Below are positions 23,054 through 32,718 of a stretch of DNA of 64,000 bases, in pieces (position 1 is the first letter of the stretch; every line of letters starts with the position of its first letter). The stretch is from Chytridium lagenaria (Eukaryota; Chytridiomycota; Chytridiomycetes; Chytridiales; Chytridiaceae), in assembly GCA_025449115.1 (NCBI GenBank), contig JAHLKC010000124.1:1-64000 (forward strand). Direction: 5' to 3'. Both the position numbers and the translations under genes were made by a program. Below the pieces are notes generated by a model that searched no databases, had not been told where the DNA came from, and was given only the letters and a program-made list of their open reading frames with translations.

Positions 23054-23776
23054 ATGTACGCTCTCTCTCTCTTCATCGGCCTCCTCGCGCTCAGCGTTCC
23101 CATCTCAGGTCTCTCAGTCTCTGCAACCCACCAGGAGCTCATCAACAACGATGCTCTCCTTGCTGATGCGGCATCTTCCATCAAGAGCTTTGCTTCAAGT
23201 CTTGGATCCGAAGACTTCACACTCGATGCCGCCACATCGATGGAGTTCCTCAGTGACATGGCCGACTTTGTGTCCCTCGGCTCCCAGCAAATCTCCGCTC
23301 TCCAAGCTCATCCCTTTATCAAAGCCAATCCTTACTCGCAGGAGTCTTTACGAGAAGTTGAAATGATCTTCGACGAGCTTGCATCCGATATTACCTCAGA
23401 ATATCAGGGCTTAGTCAGCGACAATGTCAGAACTAATGAGGTGGCATCGAGGCTTGTGCGTCGTGCGAAGGGCCGAAACGCAGGCCTCAAGGAAGTCAAG
23501 GCTTCTGTTCATCAAGCGGCCGGTAAACTCGCGACCAAGGTCCGTGAGAAATTTGGAATCACAAGCGCTGGGGTCTCCAAGTGGGCTGGAAGAGCCGCAC
23601 TTCTTGCTAGCGGGACTGCCGCTCTTCTCCCTCCGACTGCTGTCGTAGCAGCACCTGTTGCCGTTGCTGCGGGTGTCGCTAAAGCTCTTGCGGAAAGAAG
23701 GATAAGGAAGAATGCGGCCGCGGCTGCGGCGCATGCACCTGCGGCTCCGGCGCATGCGCCTGCGGCTGGACCGTGA
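23054..23776 (+). CDS. Secreted prepropeptide-like family, copy 6 (type A), intact 240 aa
   Basis: Second intact copy. Residues 1-20 signal peptide (LSLFIGLLALSVPISG); 21-132 acidic pro-region with LDAATSMEFLSDMADF and FDELASDITSEYQGL; RLVRR at 133-137. The C-terminal domain (138-240) is longer than in copy 3: it has an added Lys-rich segment (LKEVKASVHQAAGKLATK), then GITSAGVSKWAGR, an Ala/Val/Leu-rich hydrophobic stretch, ALAERRIRK, and a tail unique to this copy made of Ala plus HAPAAP units. No cysteines. Single exon; AATAAA near 23908. Inferred to be a secreted, dibasic-processed protein of unknown function. Confidence 0.85.
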   Translation: MYALSLFIGLLALSVPISGLSVSATHQELINNDALLADAASSIKSFASSLGSEDFTLDAATSMEFLSDMADFVSLGSQQISALQAHPFIKANPYSQESLREVEMIFDELASDITSEYQGLVSDNVRTNEVASRLVRRAKGRNAGLKEVKASVHQAAGKLATKVREKFGITSAGVSKWAGRAALLASGTAALLPPTAVVAAPVAVAAGVAKALAERRIRKNAAAAAAHAPAAPAHAPAAGP

Positions 23777-23919
23777 AGACTGTCATGTTCCCTGCAAAAG
23801 ATCATTTAATGCGCTGAGCAAGTGGTTATGGCATATTCCTAGCTTGGTCCTTTTTCTTTTGCATCTTTTTTTTATTTTCTCTCTTTTTCTTATGGTGTGG
23901 TCACGTAAATAAACGATGT

Positions 23920-25800
23920 TTTCCTGATTTACTCAAATATTTCAATTTAAAGTTGAAAGATTGACTACCACGATCAGATTTTGTCGTTCAATTCAAAATC
24001 CTTTCCGACCTTCCCAACTACCACTATCAGATTTTGCTGTTCCATTCAGACTCCTTTCTGACCTTTATAATGCTAATCATATTCCCCTATATCGCCGCCG
24101 TCTCACCCTTAATGACTCCTTTGAACCATGCATACATAGCTTGGAATGACTCTATTGTGAAAAGGAAAGTAACTTAAATCTGACACAAACCTCTCATCAT
24201 ACCTCTGTAAAAGCCCTTGAATCATACCTTGATCTTCTCTATTAATTGGCACATTCTCTTTGAGAGGAAAAAGAGAACCAAATAAAATAAAAAAATCAAA
24301 CAAGCAGATAAATAAAGAAGGAAACAACTAACAAAAAACGACAGAAACAGAAAGAAAAAACAAAAAAAAATAAAGAAATTGCAATATCAAAACATCTACG
24401 AACCTTAATAGCTTACCTCAATCCCACGCCAAGTTTCCATAGCATCATCCAGATCATCCGCTCCTGAGCGAGCCTAGATCACTTTAGCTCTTCAGCGCAT
24501 GCAGAAAGAATTTCCATAACGGTTCGCACCATCTTCTCAATTTCTTGAGCATCTTTTCAATAAAATATCCGTAACCCCCATCTGATCAACGATCGTGCGT
24601 GAAGATCGCCCGAGTGCCTTGTAATGTTTACAAGTTACACAAAAAAATGTGCCATTGGTGTCAGACCTTTCGCGAACATGTGACACCATCGGCGATGACC
24701 CTAAATATTGCGCATCAACTCGTTGACACGAGGAAATGACATAAAGAGAGTTTTTTTAAAAAAAGGAACCAACATTTTCTTGATGGTAGATGGGATTTGA
24801 TGTGATCAGGAAGAATGTGGGAGAGACAGATGTCCGCCTTGTAAGAAAGCTTAGAGCAATGAGCGGGAGGGATCTCTAACGAGAACATCTTGAGGATGTG
24901 GTTTTGGAGGATGGAGGGAGTTGAGGAGGGTATCGTCGTATGTGCCCGTATATAATGGATAAGGAAGCGTTCGCCAAAACCGTAAGTCAAGAGCATCTGT
25001 TTGAGGGACGTCAACGGAATGAGATTTCAGATTAGCGAATACAATGACCATGTCGAATAAAACTCATTATATAGGAGTCCTATGTATTCTCGAGCAACCG
25101 TTTCGTATCCTCCAGCGGTATCCTCTTCCCGCATCCACACTTTCGATCTCATCAATGGGCATTTATATAAGGAAACGCTACTTCTACCTTATAAAATCAC
25201 TCATATCCACTCATAGGCATCGATCATCAATGTTTCTTGAAACGACACACTGCGACAAGTGACTACAATACACCGAACCAAACGACAGCATGATAGAAGA
25301 GAGAACGAGGATAAGAGAGAAAATGAGAAAGATCATGGCGATGGATAGAGATGTTGGTGCATTGCAGCAAGGCAGTGTTTGGAGAATCCATGCCTTATTT
25401 ATTAATTTCATCGACCCATATATTCCCCCGGGTGTTCTCAGCCGATTATACTTTCCATCCTTTTTATCAAGGATGATTAAAGAGAGAAATCCATGGTTGA
25501 CTTCAATATGAATTTAGACCTGATTTCTGACGTATGTATAGTTGGTATCAGTTAAACTAAAAAAGGTTATGTTGGGGCAGACGCAAATTGCACAGGCAGG
25601 CTTAACAAACACCCAGTTGGGTTACACAGTGAATTGACGCAGGTAAATAGTGCAAAATTGTTTATAAAATCGTAATACCGTTCAATAAAAAAAGGTTATT
25701 TTGAGACCACGGGGGTACAGGCACCAGGCTAAAAACAATAGAAGACAGCAAGTCAGGGACTACCCTTTTCATGATGCGCTTTATTCCTTCCGTATACAAC
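23920..25800. other. Intergenic repeat unit II
   Basis: Homologous to 21110-22660 and 27060-29250, with A-rich runs at 24265-24375. Minus-strand ORFs at 24715-25051 overlap the conserved segment but differ in length and frame between units. I regard the segment as non-coding or long decayed. Confidence 0.5.
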
Positions 25801-25819
25801 TTTCAGTCCTTTTCTGCGC

Positions 25820-26169
25820 GAATGCCATATATCTTCCACCTGGCAATATTAATTCTGTTCCTTGCATTAGATTCTGTTCCTGCAATCACGCTATATCTCT
25901 TCCACCCTGCTAAAGAGATACTTTTCTTGCGCGATATACCTTCCATCAACATGGTAGAACAGCTGTAAACTTCTGGAGAGCCTGATAAGAAAAGATACGT
26001 CTGTGAACGAGATAGAGACACGCGTAGTCTGCTATTATGAGAATCTGAGACAAAAATGCGTATACTTCTCACAGACTTCACTTAAAATGACCTCGCTACC
26101 GCCACAATCATCTCACACCATCACTCACATTTTCCTTCATCTACTCAAGCATCTCTGAAGTTATCAGCA
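25820..26169 (+). promoter_or_regulatory. Upstream region of copy 7, triple CTTCCA motif
   Basis: Same arrangement as copy 6: ATATATCTTCCACC at 25827, TATATCTCTTCCACC at about 25892, ATATACCTTCCATC at 25934, then GAGACACGCGTAGTCTG, AAAATGCGTAT and a TTAAAA box near 26080. Confidence 0.5.
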
Positions 26170-26974
26170 ATGCACGCTCTTTCTATCTTCATCGGCCTCC
26201 TCGCGCTCAGCGCTCCCATCTCAGGTCTTTCAGTCTCTGCAACCCGCCAGGAATTCATCAACAATGACGCTCTTCTTACTGATGCCGCGTCATCCATCAA
26301 CAATTTTGCTTCAAGCCTCGGATCCGACGATTTCACACTCGATGCCGCCACATCCATGGAGTTCCTCAGTGACGTTGCCGATTTCGTATCCCTCGGCTCC
26401 CAGCAGATCTCCGCTCTCCAAGCTCATCCCTTTGTCAAAGCCAGTCCTTACTCACATGCGTCTCTACGAGAGGCCGAAATGATCTTCGACGAGCTGGCAT
26501 CCGACATTGCCTCTGAATATCAGGGCCTAGCCAGTGACGATCTCACAACGAATGAGGTTGCATCGAAGCTCGTGCGTCGTGGGAAGGCTGGAGATATGTT
26601 CAACAAAGCGAAGGCAAAAGTCTCGTCAGCGGCGGGGGCTGTTCACGCAAAAGCTAAAGGAAGTAAAGGCGGCTGTTCATAAGAAAGCCGGTGAGGTTGC
26701 CACCAAGGTTGGCAAAAAGCTTGGCGTTACGAGCCATGATGTCTCAAAGTGGGCCGGAAGGGTCGGCGTTGCTGCTGCTGCCGTTGGTGCTATCCCAGCG
26801 GCGGCTGCGTTGGCGGCGCCTGTAGCTGCTGCTGCGGGTCTTGCTAAGGCTCTTGCGGACAGAAGGATAAGGAAGAAGGCGGGCCCTGATGACGGCCAGT
26901 TCCCGGCAAAAGACGGCCATGATGAGCAAGTTGAAACCTTTCGAATATTTTGTAGCTCGTCCCTTTTTCTTTGA
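26170..26974 (+). CDS. Secreted prepropeptide-like family, copy 7 (type A, long), one frame break
   Basis: ATG 26170 (MHALSIFIGLLALS). The pro-region and KLVRRGK site are intact. The C-terminal domain begins with a distinct Lys/Ala segment (FNKAKAKVSSAAGAVHAKAK). Near 26655 a single-base break moves the protein to the next frame, where KEVKAAVHKKAGEVATKV, VTSHDVSKWAGRVG, an Ala-rich stretch and KALADRRIRKKAG follow. This resembles copy 6 but diverges at GITSAG. The second frame stays open to 26974, giving a tail not seen in other copies. The conserved 3' coding motif suggests that a one-base loss may also have removed the usual stop. AATAAA at about 27022. Confidence 0.75.
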
Positions 26975-29250
26975 GATCTTTTCTTTTCTCTCCGTTTTGA
27001 CACTTGTTTTTTAATGGTTCCGTAAATAAACTTCTGCTTTACTTTTCCTTCGAAGATGACGTTGCATCACCATGATTAGAACTATCTGAAAATGTTTGAC
27101 ACGCTCTTTAACACTTTCCTGTAATTCCAGCATCCTTTTCGACCTCCCCACGCTAATGCCATATTCTCCCATATCGCCGCCGGCTCACCCTTTAACTCAC
27201 CCCTCTAACCATAAATAAATAGCGTTGCTAGCTAGTTAAGACGGAAATAAAAAAAGAAAAGGCAACGCAAATCTGACACAAACCTATTATTTCACCTATG
27301 CACAAGCCCAAAAATCATTAAATATCTCTTCATGTATACCTTAATTTTCTCTATCTTCGGCACACCTTTTGTAAGAATAGAAACAAAAAAAAAGAATAAA
27401 ATCAAACAAGCAGATAAATAAAGAAAGAAACAAAATAACAAAAAACCACAGAAACAGAAAGAAAAAACAAAAAAAAGGAAGAAACCGCAATATGAAAACA
27501 TCTACGAACCTCCTTCTCTTCAGTTTACCTTAACAGCTTATACCTCAATCCCACGTCAAGTTTCCATAGCATCATCCAGATCATCCGCTCCTGAACGAGC
27601 CTAAATCACTTTAGCTCTTCAGCGCATGAAAGAATTTCCGTAACGGTTCGCACCATCTTCTCAATTTCTTGAGCACCTTTTCAATAAAATATCCGTAACC
27701 CGTGCCCGAGTGCCTCGTAATATTTGCGGGTTACACAAAAAAGTGCCATTGGTGTCAGACCTTTTGCGAACATGTGACACCGTCGGCGATGACCGTAAAT
27801 ATTGCGCATCGGTTGACATGGATGTTAGTGAGGAAATGACATGAAGAGAATTTAGGAAAAAAGGAACCAACATTTTCTTGATGTAGATGGGATTTGATGT
27901 GATCAGAAGAATGTGGGAGAGACAGATGTCCACCTTGTAAGAAAGCTTAGAGCAATGAGCGGGAGGGATCTCTAACGAGAACATCTTGAGGATGTGGTTT
28001 TGGAGGATGGAGAGAGTGGAGAGGGTATCGTCGTATGTGCCCGTACATAATGGATGAGGAAGCGTTCGCCAAAACCGTAGGTCAGGAGCATCTGTTTGAG
28101 GGACGTCAATGGGATGAAAATTCAGCTATTAGCATAGATTCTATCCATATCAAATGTTAAAGCTCATTGAAAAGGAATACAAACTAGAATATGGATGGAG
28201 GGTGTTGTGGAGGGTATTGTCGCGTGTGCCCCTACAGATTGAATTAGGAAGCGTTCGCGAATACCGTAGTCAGGAGAAGCAGAGATTTCACATTAGCATC
28301 TATTTTATCCTGTTAGATAAAGCTCATTAAAGTGGAATCGTATGCGAGGAATACAAACTAATGGAGGAGTTGAGAAGGGTTTTGTCGTAGATGCCCGTAT
28401 GCCCGTGCTTGATGAGTGAGGCAGCGTTCGCGAATACCGTAGTCAGGTGCTGTTTGTGGGACGTCACCGGGATAAGATTTCAGATTATATTAGCGACTTT
28501 TTTATCCATAGCAAATAAATAAAAAATCATGTGTGAGGAATCCAAGCTAGCTGGGTGGAGAGAGTTGAGGAGGGTAGCTTCGCGGTTGCCCGTGTAAAAT
28601 GAATGAGGAAGCGGTCGCGAATACAGTAGTCAGAAAGGTCTGTTTGAGGGACGTCACCGAGCAACCATTTTTTACCCTCCAGCTGTTCTTCCCGCATCCA
28701 CACTTTCGATCTGTCTTTACATAAAGAAACGCTACTTTACCTCATGGAATCACTCATATCCACTAATTTTCAAAATTCGCACACTCCACGGGCATTGAGA
28801 ATGAATGATACTTGAAACGACAGGCACTGCGACAAGTGTCTACAGTACATTGAACCGAGCGACAACGATAGAGGAGAGAACAGAGACGATGGGAAGATCA
28901 TGACGGTAAACAGAGATGTTTGGTGCATTGCAGCAAGACAGTCTTTTAAAAGGATTTTTCCATCTGCATTAATTTTATCGACCTATATATTCCCCGTCGG
29001 TGTGCTCTCAGCCGATTATTCTTTCCATCTGTCATGGGGATCCCTCCATTATTGTTATCCCCTCCATGTCCAACAAAATCCATTGTGTAACACTCAATCG
29101 ATTCATTTCAGCCTCCATCCGTCCAAAGAGTTTCAGCTCTGCGATGTCTGCCTCCATCCTGCTGGCTCACAACCCACCAAACGCTATAAATTAATAGCTC
29201 AACTAGAAAAGATAATCTTGCACAAATAAACCTAGTATAATTCAAATTCC
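26975..29250. other. Intergenic repeat unit III
   Basis: Third copy of the intergenic segment, enlarged by tandem repeats at 28020-28670. Minus-strand ORFs at 27292-27501 and 27661-27984 are shadows of repeat sequence. No independent gene is supported. Confidence 0.5.
28020..28670 (+). repeat. Four imperfect tandem repeats of about 175-187 bp
   Basis: Each repeat carries GAAGCGTTCGCGAATACCGT (allowing mismatches) at about 28061, 28248, 28421 and 28608, followed by TAGTCAG and, in three, GGGACGTCA plus ATGAGATTTCAG. The octamer TTCGCGAA inside it is palindromic. Single copies occur in unit I (about 21910) and unit II (about 24966). Confidence 0.7.
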
Positions 29251-29254
29251 TTGT

Positions 29255-29533
29255 CTGCGCGAATGCTATATATCTGCCACCTGCAGTAAAGATTATGTTC
29301 CTGCAATCACGTTATATACCCTCCACCTTGATATAGAGATACTTTTTTTCGCGATAAACCTTCCATCAGTTATTGAGAGCCTGAAAAATAAAATACGTCT
29401 CTAAAGAAGATAAAGACACGCGTAGTCTATCATTCTGAGACTCTGAGACAAAAATGCGTATATATCTTCAGGCTTCCTTTAAAAATGACCCATCGCTACA
29501 ACTTATAGAATAACATCCCTCGAGTTCTCAGCA
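29255..29533 (+). promoter_or_regulatory. Upstream region of copy 8, triple CTTCCA motif
   Basis: Variants of the repeated motif at about 29268 (TATATCTGCCACC), 29314 (ATATACCCTCCACC) and 29353 (ATAAACCTTCCATC), followed by AAAGACACGCGTAGTC, AAAATGCGTATAT and CCTTTAAAA near 29480. Confidence 0.45.
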
Positions 29534-30342
29534 ATGCACCCACTCTCTCTCTTCATCGGCCTCCTCACGCTCAGCGTCCCCATCTCAGGTCTTTCAATCT
29601 CTGCAACTCGCCAAGAACTTTTCAACAATGGCGCTCTTCTTGCTGATGCTATGGCATCCATCGACAGCTTTGCTTCAAGCCTCGGATCTGACGATTTGAC
29701 CCTCGATGCCGCCACATCCATGGAATTCCTTAGCGACGTTGCCGATTTCGTGTCCCTTGGCTCGCAGCAAGTCTCGGCTCTTCAAGCACATCCGTTTGTC
29801 AAAGCTGATCCGTACACCTACGAGTCTCTTCGTAACGCCGAGATTCTACTAGACGATCTTTCATCCGAGATCACTTCAGAGCTCCAGGCTTATCCGCCGA
29901 CGACTTAGAGGCCGACGAGGTGGCCCCTAGGCTCATGCGTCGTGGAACAGTGCGGGCAGGTGCCCTAAAAACGTGTTCAAAGCACCCAGCCCCAGCGGTT
30001 GGGGGCAGGCTATCAAAGCAAAGGTTGCCAAGGTCGAGGGTAAGATTGCAACGTCCAAGGCCGTCCTAGGCTTAAACAAGTTCGCAAACAAGGCTGCCAC
30101 GAAGATACGCAAAGTCACCGGCATTACGAGCGCAGGCGTTTTCAAAAGTTGCCGGAGCCGCCAAGACTGCTCTGTCCGTCATCGGAACTGGACTGGGGTT
30201 ATTAGGCCCGGCCGGGAAGCCTTGGTCAATGGCTGCTAAAGGAGCTTCGGCTGCGGCTGGCGCTGCAAAGGACCTCGCGGATAGGAGAGGGAAGGGGAAG
30301 GATCAACTGAGAAGGACGCAAAGCGCCAAGTTCCGTCGCTGA
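29534..30342 (+). CDS. Secreted prepropeptide-like family, copy 8 (type B), several frame breaks
   Basis: ATG 29534. Very close to copy 5 in nucleotide sequence (FNNGALLADAMASIDSF, KADPYTYESLRNAEI). Frame breaks near 29889 (one G fewer than copy 5), 29966 (one A fewer) and 30140 (two small differences near GITSAGV). The C-terminal type B sequence resumes each time, ending QSAKFRR with a TGA at 30340-30342. The dibasic site reads LMRR instead of LVRR. More breaks than its partner make it a better candidate for a true pseudogene, though assembly error is also possible. AATAAA near 30460. Confidence 0.7.
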
Positions 30343-30514
30343 TGCTCTCGTTGAGTATTAATGTTTCCCCACCTTTTGAACCTTAGTCTACGTGGAGTTT
30401 AGAACCGACGTTTGAAATTATCTTTTGCCTTTATTTTTCTTCTTCGACTGGTTTTCTGAATAAAGTTATGTTACTCTGTCTGACAACTGCAAGTGTTCCA
30501 TGAATCTTCATATA

Positions 30515-30605
30515 GCCAAAGCCGAAATTTACACCTATGAGATTCTTCTTAACGCCGAGCTTCCTCGACGAAGTTTTGATGTGAGATCAGCTCATATTGA
30601 ATAAA
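30515..30605 (+). pseudogene. Type B pro-region fragment downstream of copy 8
   Basis: Decayed copy of the segment coding KADPYTYESLRNAE (seen as AAAGCCGAAATTTACACC and AACGCCGAGCTTC). It occupies the same relative position as the fragment at 20298-20400, so copies 5 and 8 were duplicated together with their downstream relic. Confidence 0.65.
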
Positions 30606-32718
30606 TCAGTAAATATGATGAGTGCCCAGCAAAAGAGACGAGAAAAGAATGTTTATTGAGGGGTCTAACAGCTACCTGAGCAAATCAAGTAAAGTGAGTG
30701 TTCGGCACAAGAAAATAGGCGAGAAACGAAATGCCGTACATAGAAGCGGGTGGGGGGTGTTATATAGCAAAAGGAAAACGCGTAATGAAGATGAAAAAGG
30801 AGACGATATGGGGGGCTGAAAGACGAATGGCACTAAACATATGAAAACTTCGTAAGGAGAAAAAACACGAAAATAGAGGATACACAGCATGAGTGAAACA
30901 CAGTCATGTGAGACGTTGAGTTCCACACATAACCTGTCCGCCGACTGGTTGACGCTGACTAGTGTTGGAGTGAAAAATTGGTTACAGGAGTTCCATACCC
31001 TATTGTAGGTGGCTTCCATTCGAGATGTTAACTCGTTATTTGCGTTCCTTTATTTTATTCTTCTTTCCAATTTACATGTAGAGAGTGAGTTGGTAGAGTC
31101 TGCACGCGAGTGAAGTCGGATGCTTCAACGATGACGGAGAAAGGGATTGGAGTATTAGTCTGGTTTGCCTTTTTATTGACTGACGTTGCACAAGAACTAT
31201 GGCTTTTATAGGAGATCTTGGGGTGACATGTCAAGGGATCCCACAACAGGGAGAATCTCTAGGAATAAGGGGACTTCCGCGAGGGAGGAAGCTTCTTTTA
31301 TTTATATTCTGGAATCCCACAAGAATAGTTGCAGGTTCTGGGTCGGTGGTCATCTTGCGCTATGTATAATTATCTCCTGACGCAGCCAACCTATTCTGCT
31401 TTTTTACAGCTCTGCGCAAAATCTTCTCCATAATGTATCAAGCAATTCAGCAATAAAGGTATTAAGTAGTTCTAGTTGTTAACTTTCAAATACACAATCC
31501 TTCCCTCTGAAGCAAAAGGCAGCAGGAGGCTTCAGCGGTAGGGAAAGAGAGCCGCCAAAGGTATGGTTAATGGCGCTGAAACATGCGCGGGGTCTGATTC
31601 GGGCCCAGCGGTGAGCCCACGCGCTAAAACACACGCGGGTTTGGCAGGTTCCCTTTGCTTCGCCTATGTGCAAAGTACGCGCTGTTTGTCCAGAGGTGAG
31701 CAAGGAATGTGAGCGTCCAAATGCTTTTAGTGACGAAGTTGCATTTGGGAACTCTGGAGCTGTATCTCAGACGTGGCACAAAGGTCTTTTTAAAACCAGA
31801 AAGGTCCTCCCCTCATGGAAATGGCCGTGTAACATTGAGCTGCTTATCAGAAAGTTTTGGGCTTATTTCCTTGGGCCCCCGCCTTCCTTATCGGGGATTG
31901 GGTGGGTTATACAAGAAAATAGGGAATGAATAACTGTCTTCCGCTTCCGACACGGACTCTCCTCCAGTTAATTAATAAATAGTTATAGTTTGAATAAGTG
32001 GATAAATTAATACAACCGTCCAATTTTCATATTACTAATACATAATGCAAATAAATAAATAAATAAAATATTTAAAAGGATGGATTTTCTTCTCCCGATC
32101 CCTGTCTGACGAGCGAGCGGACTATTCTCAATAAATAAAATTCATTAATTAATTAATAATACCTTACCGACCTACCCGCATACATACCCACCCGACGTAG
32201 ACGTAACCCACACCATTCACCGTCATCCACCATCATCATCATCACCATCATCATCGTCACTAACCATTAAAGTATTCACCGTCAACTCACTGCACACTTT
32301 GTCTCGGTCCGTAAGGCAAGTAACAAAGTAGTTTGGTTCCTTGTAAATGAGATTCATACATGCAAAAGGGACTCAGAGGCTATACAGTTTTACAATATAA
32401 TAGTGTAGACTGTGCCTGCAATGCAGGATTATTAATATATTATAGTATTTGTATATGTCCATGGTATAGTTTTCATTGTACGATGGAAAGCGAAACAAAG
32501 AGAGACAAAAGAGAAATGAAGAGAGAGAGAGACAGAAACTGCACACTTGACACCTGTTTTTTTAATGTTCATTCGTTATATGTTTATTTATAATATTCCT
32601 AACGCTCACATTCCTCCCTTAGCTTCAACAGTCGCCCTACCAACGTAACGCATTCTTTACTCTCCACAAACACAAAGACACACACATATTCAATAAGAAC
32701 AAGAGAACAGAAAAAGGA
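30606..32718. other. Intergenic, no supported gene
   Basis: Several short ORFs without recognisable domains. 31570-31645 has two spaced copies of a CGCT-AAACA--CGCGGG element (about 31571 and 31623). An (AAAT)n microsatellite lies near 32050-32070. TCATCA-rich repeats occur near 32230-32260. The last 100 bp is the A/C-rich leader of the MFS gene. Confidence 0.45.

Noticed and set aside
9618..29721. Recurrent antisense ORFs of about 70-75 codons over the secreted-family N-termini and about 60-105 codons over the C-termini
   Set aside because: They recur only because the sense gene is conserved; they are mirror frames of the signal peptide, pro-region and Ala-rich segments.
9159..30342. Transposable element as the carrier of the amplified genes
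   Set aside because: No transposase, reverse transcriptase, terminal repeats or target-site duplications seen; simple tandem and inverted duplication explains the pattern.
31479..31933. ORFs on both strands around 31.5-31.9 kb with compositional resemblance to spurious rDNA-associated ORFs
   Set aside because: No rRNA sequence is recognisable nearby and no domain is present.
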